From JBCDCU01 sp039180865 (GTDB taxonomy: Bacteria > Pseudomonadota > Alphaproteobacteria > Rhizobiales > JACESI01): a stretch of DNA of 13,467 nt. Below, in pieces: positions 1-7,344 of the stretch. The stretch spans positions 1 to 13,467 of the forward strand of contig JBCDCZ010000107.1 of the NCBI GenBank assembly GCA_039180865.1, in the 5' to 3' direction. Below the pieces are notes generated by a model, which ran no database searches, was not told the origin of the DNA, and worked only from the letters and a program-made list of their open reading frames with translations. The translations under genes were made by a program, and so were the position numbers. The number at the start of each line of letters is the position of its first letter. Within the stretch, counting starts at the first letter, position 1.

Positions 1-31
1 CCGCGTGTGCTTTGAGGGCTTGGATGTTCAT
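1..31 (-). CDS. soxG: Sarcosine oxidase gamma subunit, N-terminal fragment
   Basis: Only the first ten codons lie in the window (MNIQALKAHA); the rest is beyond the left edge. The call rests on position: soxG follows soxA in the conserved soxBDAG order, and this ATG lies 14 bases past the soxA stop on the same strand, with a GGAG ribosome binding site about 9 bases upstream. In the heterotetrameric enzyme the gamma subunit is structural and packs against the folate-binding C-terminal part of the alpha subunit. Ten residues are too few for a sequence-based identification. Confidence 0.72.
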   Translation of the reverse strand, partial: MNIQALKAHA

Positions 32-45
32 TTGTTCTTCTCCGC

Positions 46-3042
46 TTAGAGCGCAAGGCGTTTGCCTTCGGGATCATAGAAAACCGGGTTCGCGATGACT
101 GCCTTCTGTACGCCACCCGGCATGGGTATATGGATTGTTTCGCCCATTCGCTCATGTCCGTTTTCGACAAGTGCGAGCGCAATTGAGCGATCGAGCGCGG
201 CACTCCAGTAAGACGATGTGACATGGCCGATCATGGGAATCGGAGGCGCGGGTGTTGGGTCGTTGACGATCTGTGCGCCTTCTTCCAGGACGGTCTTTGG
301 ATCTTCGCTCAGGAGCCCGACCAATTGCTTACGGCCGGATGCAACGAGGTCCGGACGCGAAAGTGACCGTTTGCCCACAAAATCGGGTTTGTTCTTGCCA
401 AGTGCCCAGGAGAGACCGGCATCCTGCGGTGTCACCGTGCCATCCGTGTCCTGACCGACAATAATGTATCCCTTTTCAGCCCGAAGAACGTGCATCGCCT
501 CAGTACCGTAGGGGCAGATGTCATATTGCTCGCCTTCGCTCATTAGTCGTTCCCAAAGAGCGAGGCCATGCCGGGCCGGGACATTGACTTCAAATCCGAG
601 TTCACCTGTAAAGCTCACACGGAAGAGGCGTGCGGGAACGCCTGCCACCTTGCATTCGGCAACCGACATATGCGGAAACGCCTCCGCGGAGAGGTCGAGA
701 CCTTCGACCAATGGTTCCAGGATTTTCCTGGCGTTCGGTCCGTTGAGGGCAACAACGGACCATTGTTCCGTCGTTGACGTCAGCCAGACTTTAAGGTCGG
801 GCCATTCGGTCTGGAGATAGTCTTCCATCATGTTCAAAACGCGCGGCGCGCCGCCGGTTGTCGTGGTCACATGGAAGCGGTCCTCTGTGAGGCGTCCAAT
901 GACACCATCGTCGCGGATATAGCCGTCTTCGCCGAGAAGAAGGCCGTAGCGGCAACGTCCGGGTTGCAGCTTCGTCCATGGATTGGTGTACATTCGGTTC
1001 ATGAATTCGACCGCATCGGGACCAACCACTTCGATCTTGCCGAGCGTAGACGCGTCGAAGATGCCGAGCGATGTGCGGGTTGCGTCGCATTCCCGTGTGA
1101 CGGCGGCGTTCATGTCTTCTCCGGCTTTCGGGAAGAACCTTGCCCTGCGCCAATGGGCGACCGGTTCGAATTCGGCGCCGTGCCGGTCTGCCCAGGGATC
1201 GATCATCGTCTTGCGGGTTGCCTCAAAATGTGAGCCGCGGTGGTAGCCGCAGAACGCACCAAATGTGGTCGGCGTGTAAGGCGGCCTGAACGTCGTCAAA
1301 CCCACTTCTGGCGGACGCTTGTCGAGCGCGTCTGCTGCGATCATGAGGCCGTTCATGTTCGCCATCTTGCCCTGATCGGTCGCCATCCCGTTGGTCGTGT
1401 AGCGTTTCACATGTTCGATCGACCGCATGCCTTCGCGAACCGCGAGGCGGATATCTTTGGCGGTTACGTCGTTCTGAAAATCGGTGAATGCTTTTGCGCG
1501 ACCGGGATCGAGATCTGTCGGAAGCTCCGGCATTGTCGTTCCGCTTCCCGGATGATCCTGATCCACTTTGAACGACTGCTTAGACGCTTTATGGCCAGCG
1601 TCCTTGAGCGCTTGAGCACCTGCTTTCGCACCATCTTCCAACACGGCTGCAAGCCCCCACAGCCCTCGTCCGGCACCGGCGATATGACAGCGTTCGGTTT
1701 TCTTGTCGGGCAGGAAGGTCTGCAGGTCTTCATCAAAAGCAAGGGTTCCTTTGGTATGAGAAAAGAGATGCAGCGATGGTGTCCATCCGCCGGACATGAG
1801 TACGCAATCGCATGCAATTCTGCGTCCTTCGCCGATCCGACCGTCGGAGAGTTTGTTGACGCGCACCGCAGAGACTCGCAACGATCCGGTCGTTTCCGTC
1901 ACTGTATAATGAATGAGTGCGTCAATGCCGCGAGCGCTCGCCTCATGACGAAGCTCCGGTCTGACGTGTTCCCTGAGATCCACAATGGCCGCAATCCTGA
2001 CGCCCGCTTGGGCGAGGTCGAATGCTGCATGCCAGGCGGAATCGTGACTCGTGACTACAAAGGCCTGATCACCGACCTTTACGCCATAGCGGTTCAGGAA
2101 TGTCTGGGCAGCACTTGCGAGCATGACCCCGGGGCGGTCATTCCCGTCAAAAACCAATGGTTTTTCGAGAGCACCCTGAGCGAGCACCACTTCCCCGGCC
2201 CGTACGCGCCACATGCGCTCGCGCGGTGCATTTTCAGGAAGCACAGGAAGATGGTCGGTGATCTTCTGAACAAGGCCAACCATGTTCTGATGGTAGTAGC
2301 CGATTGCAGTCGTCCGGGTGAGGATTGTCACATTCGGATCGGCTTCGAGTTTCGTACGGGTCTCTTCGAGCCATTGCGCCGCGCTCTTCCCTTCAATCGA
2401 GGCTTCGCCCTCGCTTAACAGGGAGCCGCCCACTTCGGGCTGTTCATCGACGAGCGTTACTGAAGCGCCCTTACCGAGCGCACTCAGCGCTGCAGCAAGC
2501 CCTGCCGGACCAGCTCCGATAATCAAGATATCCGTGTGGTGGTAGCGGGACGCGTATTGATCGGGATCTTCTTCAGTTGGTGAGACGCCAAGTCCGGCAG
2601 CCCTGCGGATGACAGGTTCATAGACCTTGTCCCAGAAACTGCGCGGCCACATGAACGTCTTGTAGTAGAAGCCGGCCGCAAAAAAGATCGAAAGGCGATC
2701 GTTGATCGCGCCCACATCAAAGGAAAGCGACGGAAAGCGGTTCTGGCTTGTGACCTCCAGACCGTCATAGATCTCCTGAATGGTTGCGCGGGTGTTCGGT
2801 TCGAAACGGCCTGGACCGCGTCGCGTACCCATCAAAGCATTCGGTTCCTCAGCACCTGCGGCTACGACACCGCGTGGGCGGTGATACTTAAAGGACCGCC
2901 CCATGAGATGAATGCCATTGGCAAGAAGCGCTGAGGCAATTGTGTCGCCCTCAAGCCCTTCGATATTGCGGCCATCAAAGGAGAAACGGATACGGCGCTG
3001 GTGATTGACCCGGCCTTTTCCCTGAACACGGTAGGCGGTCAT
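46..3042 (-). CDS. soxA: Sarcosine oxidase alpha subunit
   Basis: Large subunit of cytoplasmic heterotetrameric sarcosine oxidase, which oxidatively demethylates sarcosine to glycine, yielding 5,10-methylene-tetrahydrofolate and hydrogen peroxide. The length (998 aa) is typical. Residues about 17-100 form the N-terminal ferredoxin-like Fer2_4 domain (SFDGRNIEGLEGDTIASALL); residues 170-205 are a Rossmann dinucleotide-binding fold with GAGPAG at 176-181, which binds NAD+ in known homologues. Residues 410-480 complete the oxidoreductase part (LMSGGWTPS, GAGRGLWGLA). From about 605 to the end is an aminomethyltransferase (GcvT-like) domain that holds tetrahydrofolate. The start codon overlaps the soxD stop as ATGA, and an AAGGAGG site lies 9 bases upstream inside soxD, so the two are translationally coupled. 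No frameshift or missing domain is visible. Confidence 0.97.
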   Translation of the reverse strand: MTAYRVQGKGRVNHQRRIRFSFDGRNIEGLEGDTIASALLANGIHLMGRSFKYHRPRGVVAAGAEEPNALMGTRRGPGRFEPNTRATIQEIYDGLEVTSQNRFPSLSFDVGAINDRLSIFFAAGFYYKTFMWPRSFWDKVYEPVIRRAAGLGVSPTEEDPDQYASRYHHTDILIIGAGPAGLAAALSALGKGASVTLVDEQPEVGGSLLSEGEASIEGKSAAQWLEETRTKLEADPNVTILTRTTAIGYYHQNMVGLVQKITDHLPVLPENAPRERMWRVRAGEVVLAQGALEKPLVFDGNDRPGVMLASAAQTFLNRYGVKVGDQAFVVTSHDSAWHAAFDLAQAGVRIAAIVDLREHVRPELRHEASARGIDALIHYTVTETTGSLRVSAVRVNKLSDGRIGEGRRIACDCVLMSGGWTPSLHLFSHTKGTLAFDEDLQTFLPDKKTERCHIAGAGRGLWGLAAVLEDGAKAGAQALKDAGHKASKQSFKVDQDHPGSGTTMPELPTDLDPGRAKAFTDFQNDVTAKDIRLAVREGMRSIEHVKRYTTNGMATDQGKMANMNGLMIAADALDKRPPEVGLTTFRPPYTPTTFGAFCGYHRGSHFEATRKTMIDPWADRHGAEFEPVAHWRRARFFPKAGEDMNAAVTRECDATRTSLGIFDASTLGKIEVVGPDAVEFMNRMYTNPWTKLQPGRCRYGLLLGEDGYIRDDGVIGRLTEDRFHVTTTTGGAPRVLNMMEDYLQTEWPDLKVWLTSTTEQWSVVALNGPNARKILEPLVEGLDLSAEAFPHMSVAECKVAGVPARLFRVSFTGELGFEVNVPARHGLALWERLMSEGEQYDICPYGTEAMHVLRAEKGYIIVGQDTDGTVTPQDAGLSWALGKNKPDFVGKRSLSRPDLVASGRKQLVGLLSEDPKTVLEEGAQIVNDPTPAPPIPMIGHVTSSYWSAALDRSIALALVENGHERMGETIHIPMPGGVQKAVIANPVFYDPEGKRLAL

Positions 3043-3350
3043 CTCTTGTCGCCTCCTTCGCCGATGAGTTTGCTCAGATCCGGCATTGGTTCACCCGCTT
3101 TATAGGTCAGCAGAAACTTATCGGTCACCGTATCGCGGACTGCGTTGAAGAAACGCCCACACCCATGGACGTGACGCCAGCGCTCGACGTGGATTCCGCG
3201 TTTGTTGTTGCGGATGAATAGAAAATCCCGCCATTGATCATCCGTGTAAGTCGACGGGTCTTCGGGTCTCACGATGTGAGCTTCTCCAGCATAGGCGAAC
3301 TCCAACTCGGGGCGTTCTTCATTGCAATAGGGGCAGCGAATGAGCAGCAT
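3039..3350 (-). CDS. soxD: Sarcosine oxidase delta subunit
   Basis: Small zinc-binding subunit of heterotetrameric sarcosine oxidase; it has a structural role and touches the alpha subunit. The length of 103 aa fits the family (about 90-110). Likely zinc ligands are Cys6 and Cys9 (CPYC near the N-terminus), His60 and Cys64 (HVHGCGRFF); spacing matches the Cys-X2-Cys...His-X3-Cys pattern known for this subunit. The gene starts 11 bases after soxB, with a perfect AAGGAGG site 6 bases upstream of the ATG, and its last bases overlap the soxA start (ATGA). It is the second gene of soxBDAG. Confidence 0.96.
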   Translation of the reverse strand: MLLIRCPYCNEERPELEFAYAGEAHIVRPEDPSTYTDDQWRDFLFIRNNKRGIHVERWRHVHGCGRFFNAVRDTVTDKFLLTYKAGEPMPDLSKLIGEGGDKR

Positions 3351-3356
3351 GGTACG

Positions 3357-3363
3357 CCTCCTT
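3357..3363 (-). promoter_or_regulatory. Strong soxD ribosome binding site overlapping the soxB stop
   Basis: The minus strand reads AAGGAGG six bases before the soxD ATG, and its first two bases are part of the soxB TAA. Ribosomes ending soxB would therefore be placed directly on the soxD start, which suits stoichiometric subunit synthesis. Confidence 0.85.
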
Positions 3364-4615
3364 AGTGGGCGACGGCTGCAGCAGCAGCCTCATCGATCAA
3401 GCGACCGGTTTTGAAACGTTCGAGTGTGAACGGTGCGTTGATCGGGTGGGGTTCATCGCGCGCGACTGTGTGGGCAAGCGTATGGGCCGCCCCTGGTGTC
3501 GCCTTGAAGCCTCCGGTGCCCCAACCGCAATTGACGTAGAGACCTTTCACGGGCGTTTTGCCAAGAATGCAGGACCGGTCAGGCGTCACATCAACTATAC
3601 CGCCCCATAATCGCAGCATGCGCATTCGGCTGAAGATTGGAAAGACCTCACAGATCGCAGCCACTGTATGCTCGATCAAGGGTTGGCCCCCGCGCTGGCT
3701 ATAGGACGTGTACTGGTCGGTGCCCGAGCCAATAACGAGTTCGCCCTTATCGGACTGGCTGATATAGGCGTGGACGGTATTCGACATGACGACGCACGGA
3801 AAAATCGGTTTAACCGGTTCCGAGACAAGCGCCTGGAGCGGATAGCTTTCAAGCGGCATGCGCACGCTGGCGGTCTCCATAACAACGGATGTGTTTCCTG
3901 CCGCCGATACTGCGATCTTCTTTGCCTTGATGAATCCTTTTGCGGTTTCGACGCCTTCGACCGCGCCATCTGCGCCGCGCTTGATCGAGGTTACAGGGCA
4001 GTTCTGGATAATATCGACACCCATCGACGAAGCTGCACGCGCATATCCCCAGGCGACCGCGTCATGGCGGGCGGTTCCTGCACGTTTTTGAAGAGCGGCA
4101 CCGAGGACCGGATAGCGTGCAGACTTTGAAATGTTCAGAGGCGGGCAGAATTCTTTCGCCTGTTCCGGCGTAAGCCATTGATTATCAACGCCGTTCAAGC
4201 GATTTGCGTGGATGTGGCGTTGGGCGCTTTGTACGTCATGGACATTGTGGGCGAGCATCATGACGCCGCGCTCGGAAAACATAACGTTATAGTTCAGTTC
4301 CTGGCTCAGCGTTGTCCAGAGATCGACTGAATGATCGTAGAGCCTAGCACTCTCGTCATAGAGGTAATTAGAGCGGATAATTGTGGTGTTGCGCCCGGTG
4401 TTACCGCCGCCAAGCCAACCTTTTTCGATCACGGCAACATTGGTGATCGAATGTTCTTTCGCAAGGTAGTAGGCGCAGCCCAGTCCATGGCCGCCGGCAC
4501 CGATAATGATGACGTCATATTCTTTCTTCGGCTCACTATCTGGCCATTGCTCTTCCCAGTTTTTGTGTCCGGTGAGTGCATTTTTAAACAGCGACAAGGC
4601 CGAAAAACGGGTCAT
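3362..4615 (-). CDS. soxB: Sarcosine oxidase beta subunit
   Basis: Catalytic subunit of heterotetrameric sarcosine oxidase, a DAO-family flavoprotein carrying FAD and a covalently bound FMN at the alpha-beta interface. Using the ATG at 4615 it has 417 aa, the usual length. Visible features: dinucleotide motif GAGGHG at residues 39-44, the SoxB stretch GWLGGGNTGRNTTIIRSNY, His184 in ARHDAVAWGYAR (the likely region for flavin attachment, from family knowledge), and near the C-terminus WGGIVDVTPD and NCGWGTGGFKATPG. The frame stays open upstream to an ATG at 4753, giving 463 aa, but those extra residues do not resemble family members and would cover the intergenic control region. An ATG at 4627 is a possible alternative. 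Neither short start has a strong ribosome binding site. First gene of soxBDAG. Confidence 0.95.
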   Translation of the reverse strand: MTRFSALSLFKNALTGHKNWEEQWPDSEPKKEYDVIIIGAGGHGLGCAYYLAKEHSITNVAVIEKGWLGGGNTGRNTTIIRSNYLYDESARLYDHSVDLWTTLSQELNYNVMFSERGVMMLAHNVHDVQSAQRHIHANRLNGVDNQWLTPEQAKEFCPPLNISKSARYPVLGAALQKRAGTARHDAVAWGYARAASSMGVDIIQNCPVTSIKRGADGAVEGVETAKGFIKAKKIAVSAAGNTSVVMETASVRMPLESYPLQALVSEPVKPIFPCVVMSNTVHAYISQSDKGELVIGSGTDQYTSYSQRGGQPLIEHTVAAICEVFPIFSRMRMLRLWGGIVDVTPDRSCILGKTPVKGLYVNCGWGTGGFKATPGAAHTLAHTVARDEPHPINAPFTLERFKTGRLIDEAAAAAVAH

Positions 4616-4627
4616 GGCGAAGTCCAT

Positions 4628-4777
4628 CGCAGATATTGGGATTGACGGGTAACGCTCTGGACAATGCGATTTTCCGGCAAGAAATGACTGCCATTTTGCG
4701 TCAAAGTGATTGTATATTTGCGCCACGGCGCAATTCGCCGCATCGCTTTTCATGTGTTTTTGCGCAGGCGACCACAG
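4628..4777. promoter_or_regulatory. Divergent promoter region between soxB and the GlxA-type regulator
   Basis: The gap between the two starts contains a perfect palindrome and three copies of TTTGCG on the plus strand (4695-4700, 4717-4722, 4759-4764), spaced 22 and 42 bases, close to two and four helical turns. On the minus strand TATACA (4716-4711) could be a -10 element for soxB, but 17 bases further up there is only GGCGAA, so no good -35; such a promoter would need an activator. This fits control by the divergent AraC-family protein. Inferred, no start site is known. Confidence 0.55.
4718..4733. promoter_or_regulatory. Perfect palindrome TTGCGCC-AC-GGCGCAA, likely operator
   Basis: Two 7-base arms with a 2-base spacer form an exact inverted repeat, 52 bases before the regulator start and about 110 before soxB. 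It fills almost exactly the 17-base spacer behind the TATACA box of the possible soxB promoter. A second, overlapping dyad (CGGCG-CAATT-CGCCG) occupies 4726-4740. The likely ligand protein is the adjacent GlxA-type regulator, but a different dimeric regulator is possible because AraC-family sites are often direct repeats. Confidence 0.5.
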
Positions 4778-5776
4778 ATGTCTGAAAAAGAATCCCGCTC
4801 CAAGCTATCGATTGGCTTCGTTCTGGCGCGTCGTTTTACACTCTCCGCGTTTGCAAATTTCGTTGATGTCCTGCGTCTTGCAGCCGATGAGCGCGACCGC
4901 AGCCGCAAGATCAAATGCGAATGGAGCGTTTTGTCGCCGACAATGGCACCGGTGCGATCCAGTACGGGGATCAGCGTCCAGCCGGACCGCCGTCTCGGGG
5001 ATCCACGCGCATTCGATTATATTGCGGTGGTTGGCGGGTTGATCGACGGTGTCGAAACACTCGATCGGGAGCATGAAGCCTATCTTCGGAAAGCTGCCGA
5101 GGCGGGTGTCCCGTTGATTGGCGTTTGTACCGGCGCGTTCATACTCCACCGTCTCGGTCTGATGGACGGTTACCGCTGTTGCGTCAGCTGGTTTCACCAT
5201 GCCGATTTTCTTGATCAGTTTGACGGTCTCGAACCGATATCAGATCGTATATTCGTTGAAGATCGCGACCGCTTGACCTGCTCGGGTGGGGTGAGTTCAG
5301 CGCATCTTGCGGCCCGTCTCGTCGAGCGGCATGTCGGCCGTTCGGAGGCTCAAAAGAGCCTCCATGTGATGATCATAGACGAGGTGATGGGCCAGGAGAA
5401 GGCGCAACCGCTTCCGGCCCTTGATATCGACACGCGTGATGAACTCGTAAAACGTGCGCTGGTTCTTCTTTACGAAACAATTGAACAACCGCTTACAATT
5501 GACCAATTGAGCGAGCGACTTGAGGTTAGCCGTCGCAAGCTTGAACGGCGTTTTAAAGCAGCGATCGGCGTAAGTCCTGCGGAAACTGCGCTTCGTATGC
5601 GGCTCGAGCGCGCGATTTATCTTTTGAAGAACACGGATCAGAGTGTCACCGGTATTTCCGCAGACACTGGATTTTATGACGCGTCGCATTTCATCAACGC
5701 GTTTCGTGCTCGACATGGTGTCCCGCCAGAGGAATATCGCAATCGGTTATCGCTGGAGCCAGCTTCATCGGCGTGA
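4778..5776 (+). CDS. GlxA-family AraC transcriptional regulator (sarcosine/glycine-betaine type)
   Basis: DNA-binding regulator of 332 aa. Residues about 10-185 form a DJ-1/PfpI-like (class I glutamine amidotransferase-like) sensor domain, with the elbow cysteine in GVCTGAF (Cys117). Residues about 222-325 form an AraC-type domain with two helix-turn-helix motifs: LSERLEVSRRKLERRFKAAI around 244-263, and ISADTGFYDASHFINAFRAR around 293-312. This architecture is shared with GbdR, SouR and CdhR, which sense glycine betaine, dimethylglycine, sarcosine or carnitine. Its position divergent from soxBDAG makes it the probable activator of that operon. The ATG at 4778 is chosen because the protein then begins like family members; the open frame upstream adds 24 basic, unrelated residues. 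The ribosome binding site (AGGCG) is modest. The effector cannot be read from sequence. Confidence 0.9.
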   Translation: MSEKESRSKLSIGFVLARRFTLSAFANFVDVLRLAADERDRSRKIKCEWSVLSPTMAPVRSSTGISVQPDRRLGDPRAFDYIAVVGGLIDGVETLDREHEAYLRKAAEAGVPLIGVCTGAFILHRLGLMDGYRCCVSWFHHADFLDQFDGLEPISDRIFVEDRDRLTCSGGVSSAHLAARLVERHVGRSEAQKSLHVMIIDEVMGQEKAQPLPALDIDTRDELVKRALVLLYETIEQPLTIDQLSERLEVSRRKLERRFKAAIGVSPAETALRMRLERAIYLLKNTDQSVTGISADTGFYDASHFINAFRARHGVPPEEYRNRLSLEPASSA

Positions 5777-5910
5777 TTGGGATATAATCGAAATCTGTTT
5801 CTGAATTTGCCCTCTCGCATGGCGCGATCAGGACAAAGACGGACCGATTTTCAAGGATACTAAATCCTCGCTTCTTTATGAGGTGAAGTATTGGTTTCGA
5901 AGGTCAGTGG

Positions 5911-5916
5911 GAGGAG
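5911..5916 (+). promoter_or_regulatory. Ribosome binding site fixing the GTG start of sdaA
   Basis: GAGGAG, within the purine run GGGAGGAGGG, ends 6 bases before the GTG at 5923 and decides that start. Confidence 0.8.
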
Positions 5917-5922
5917 GGCTTC

Positions 5923-7320
5923 GTGTTCCTGTCCGTATTCGATGTTTTCAAAATTGGCGTGGGTCCGTCCTCATCACACACGATGGGTCCGATGGTGGCG
6001 GCACTCAGGTTTCTCGAAGAGGTTCGGGACGGCGATTGGCCCCGGCCAGCCGGACGTGAAGTCGAGCACGTGCAGGCGCGGCTCCATGGTTCGCTTGCCT
6101 TTACCGGCAAGGGGCATGGTACCGATCGCGCAATCATTCTCGGCCTCATGGGAGCAAAGCCCGACACGCTCGATCCGGATGCAGTCGATGATCTGATCGC
6201 TGCAAGTGAAGCCAGTTGTAGAACCGCGGCTGAGGGGCATCCGGCGTACCGTTTCGATCCCGCGACCGATCTTGTCTTCGATTATGATCAAGCGTTGCCG
6301 GGACATGCCAATGGGATGACCTTTAGTGCTTTCGATGCGATGGGCGGCCTTCTATTGAAGCGCGTCTACTATTCAATCGGTGGCGGTTTCGTTGTTGATG
6401 AAGAGGAACTCGCAGGGCTAGCTGATAAAAGCGATGCGCCGTCAGCGGATGTGCCTTATCCGTTTGATAGCGCTCGGTCCATGCTCGACATGGCTGCGCA
6501 ATCGGGACTCTCGATCGCGGAGATGAAGAGGGAGAACGAGTTTGCCGCAAATGGCGGTGTTGAGCTTGAGCGCGGCCTTCAATCGATCTGGGGGGCGATG
6601 GACACCTGTATTGAGCGTGGCCTTGCGCGCCGGGGTGAACTGCCGGGCGGCCTTGCAGTTAAGCGGCGCGCCGCGGATCTTGCTGAAAAACTCGAAAACG
6701 CGGCGAAGTCCAATATTTTCAATCCCATGATCGCCAACGAATGGCTGAGCGTTTTTGCGATTGCCGTCAATGAGGAGAATGCGGCTGGCGGAAAAGTTGT
6801 AACGGCTCCGACCAATGGTGCTGCGGGTGTCGTGCCCGCTGTTATCAAATACTACCTCAAGTTCGTTTCCAATGCCGATCGTAAAGGTGTTGAGACGTTT
6901 CTCCTGACGGCTGCCGCAATCGGCGGGATTATCAAACACAATGCATCGATTTCTGGCGCAGAAGTCGGGTGCCAGGGAGAGGTGGGGTCCGCATCCGCCA
7001 TGGCAGCCGCAGGGCTTGCCGCCTGTATGGGCGGAACGTCGGAGCAGATTGAAAATGCTGCAGAAATTGCGCTGGAGCACCACCTTGGTATGACCTGCGA
7101 TCCGGTCGCGGGGCTTGTGCAGGTTCCGTGTATTGAGAGGAATGCACTTGGCTCGGTCAAAGCAGTCACGGCAGCATCGCTAGCGCTTGCTGGCGATGGA
7201 ACACATTTCGTGCCGTTGGATGCCTGTATCGAAACAATGCGCCAGACCGGTCTCGATATGAGCGAGAAATACAAGGAAACGAGCACTGGCGGGCTCGCCG
7301 TCAATGTCGTGGAGTGTTAA
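5923..7320 (+). CDS. sdaA: L-serine ammonia-lyase (iron-sulfur L-serine deaminase)
   Basis: Converts L-serine to pyruvate and ammonia with a 4Fe-4S cluster and no PLP; cytoplasmic. The protein has 465 aa and starts with GTG: FLSVFDVFKIGVGPSSSHTM is the classic N-terminus of the beta domain. The catalytic alpha domain begins around residue 190. Cys350 (GAEVGCQGEVGSA), Cys392 (GMTCDPVAG) and Cys403 (VQVPCIERN) have the spacing of the three cluster cysteines of the single-chain bacterial enzyme. The last residue is Cys465 (NVVEC), matching the C-terminal cysteine that reaches into the active site as fourth ligand in the Legionella enzyme. It lies 146 bases after the regulator gene on the same strand, so it may be co-transcribed or have its own promoter; I see no clear one. 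It fits as the last step of sarcosine to glycine to serine to pyruvate. Confidence 0.96.
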   Translation: MFLSVFDVFKIGVGPSSSHTMGPMVAALRFLEEVRDGDWPRPAGREVEHVQARLHGSLAFTGKGHGTDRAIILGLMGAKPDTLDPDAVDDLIAASEASCRTAAEGHPAYRFDPATDLVFDYDQALPGHANGMTFSAFDAMGGLLLKRVYYSIGGGFVVDEEELAGLADKSDAPSADVPYPFDSARSMLDMAAQSGLSIAEMKRENEFAANGGVELERGLQSIWGAMDTCIERGLARRGELPGGLAVKRRAADLAEKLENAAKSNIFNPMIANEWLSVFAIAVNEENAAGGKVVTAPTNGAAGVVPAVIKYYLKFVSNADRKGVETFLLTAAAIGGIIKHNASISGAEVGCQGEVGSASAMAAAGLAACMGGTSEQIENAAEIALEHHLGMTCDPVAGLVQVPCIERNALGSVKAVTAASLALAGDGTHFVPLDACIETMRQTGLDMSEKYKETSTGGLAVNVVEC

Positions 7321-7344
7321 TCCGCCGACCCACCTCGCGCCCAA

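Noticed and set aside
411..445. Purine-rich GGAGAG-like stretch suggestive of a glycine riboswitch
   Set aside because: It is inside soxA coding sequence, and no P1 stem or tandem aptamer layout is visible. The leaders before soxB and sdaA also lack it.
1240..2418. A 392-codon open frame on the plus strand opposite soxA
   Set aside because: soxA on the other strand is clearly real over the same bases. The plus-strand product shows no domain, is rich in Arg, Cys and His as expected for an antisense shadow, and has no ribosome binding site worth noting.
3668..4129. A 153-codon plus-strand frame opposite soxB
   Set aside because: It lies wholly within the conserved soxB coding region, and its product has no recognisable motif.
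5783..5788. TATAAT just after the regulator gene as a promoter for sdaA
   Set aside because: No -35 match at a sensible distance (CAGCTT at the 17-base position) and no extended -10 TG; kept only as a weak possibility.
6442..7083. A 213-codon minus-strand frame opposite sdaA
   Set aside because: It is antisense to the conserved catalytic domain of SdaA; composition is that of a shadow frame.
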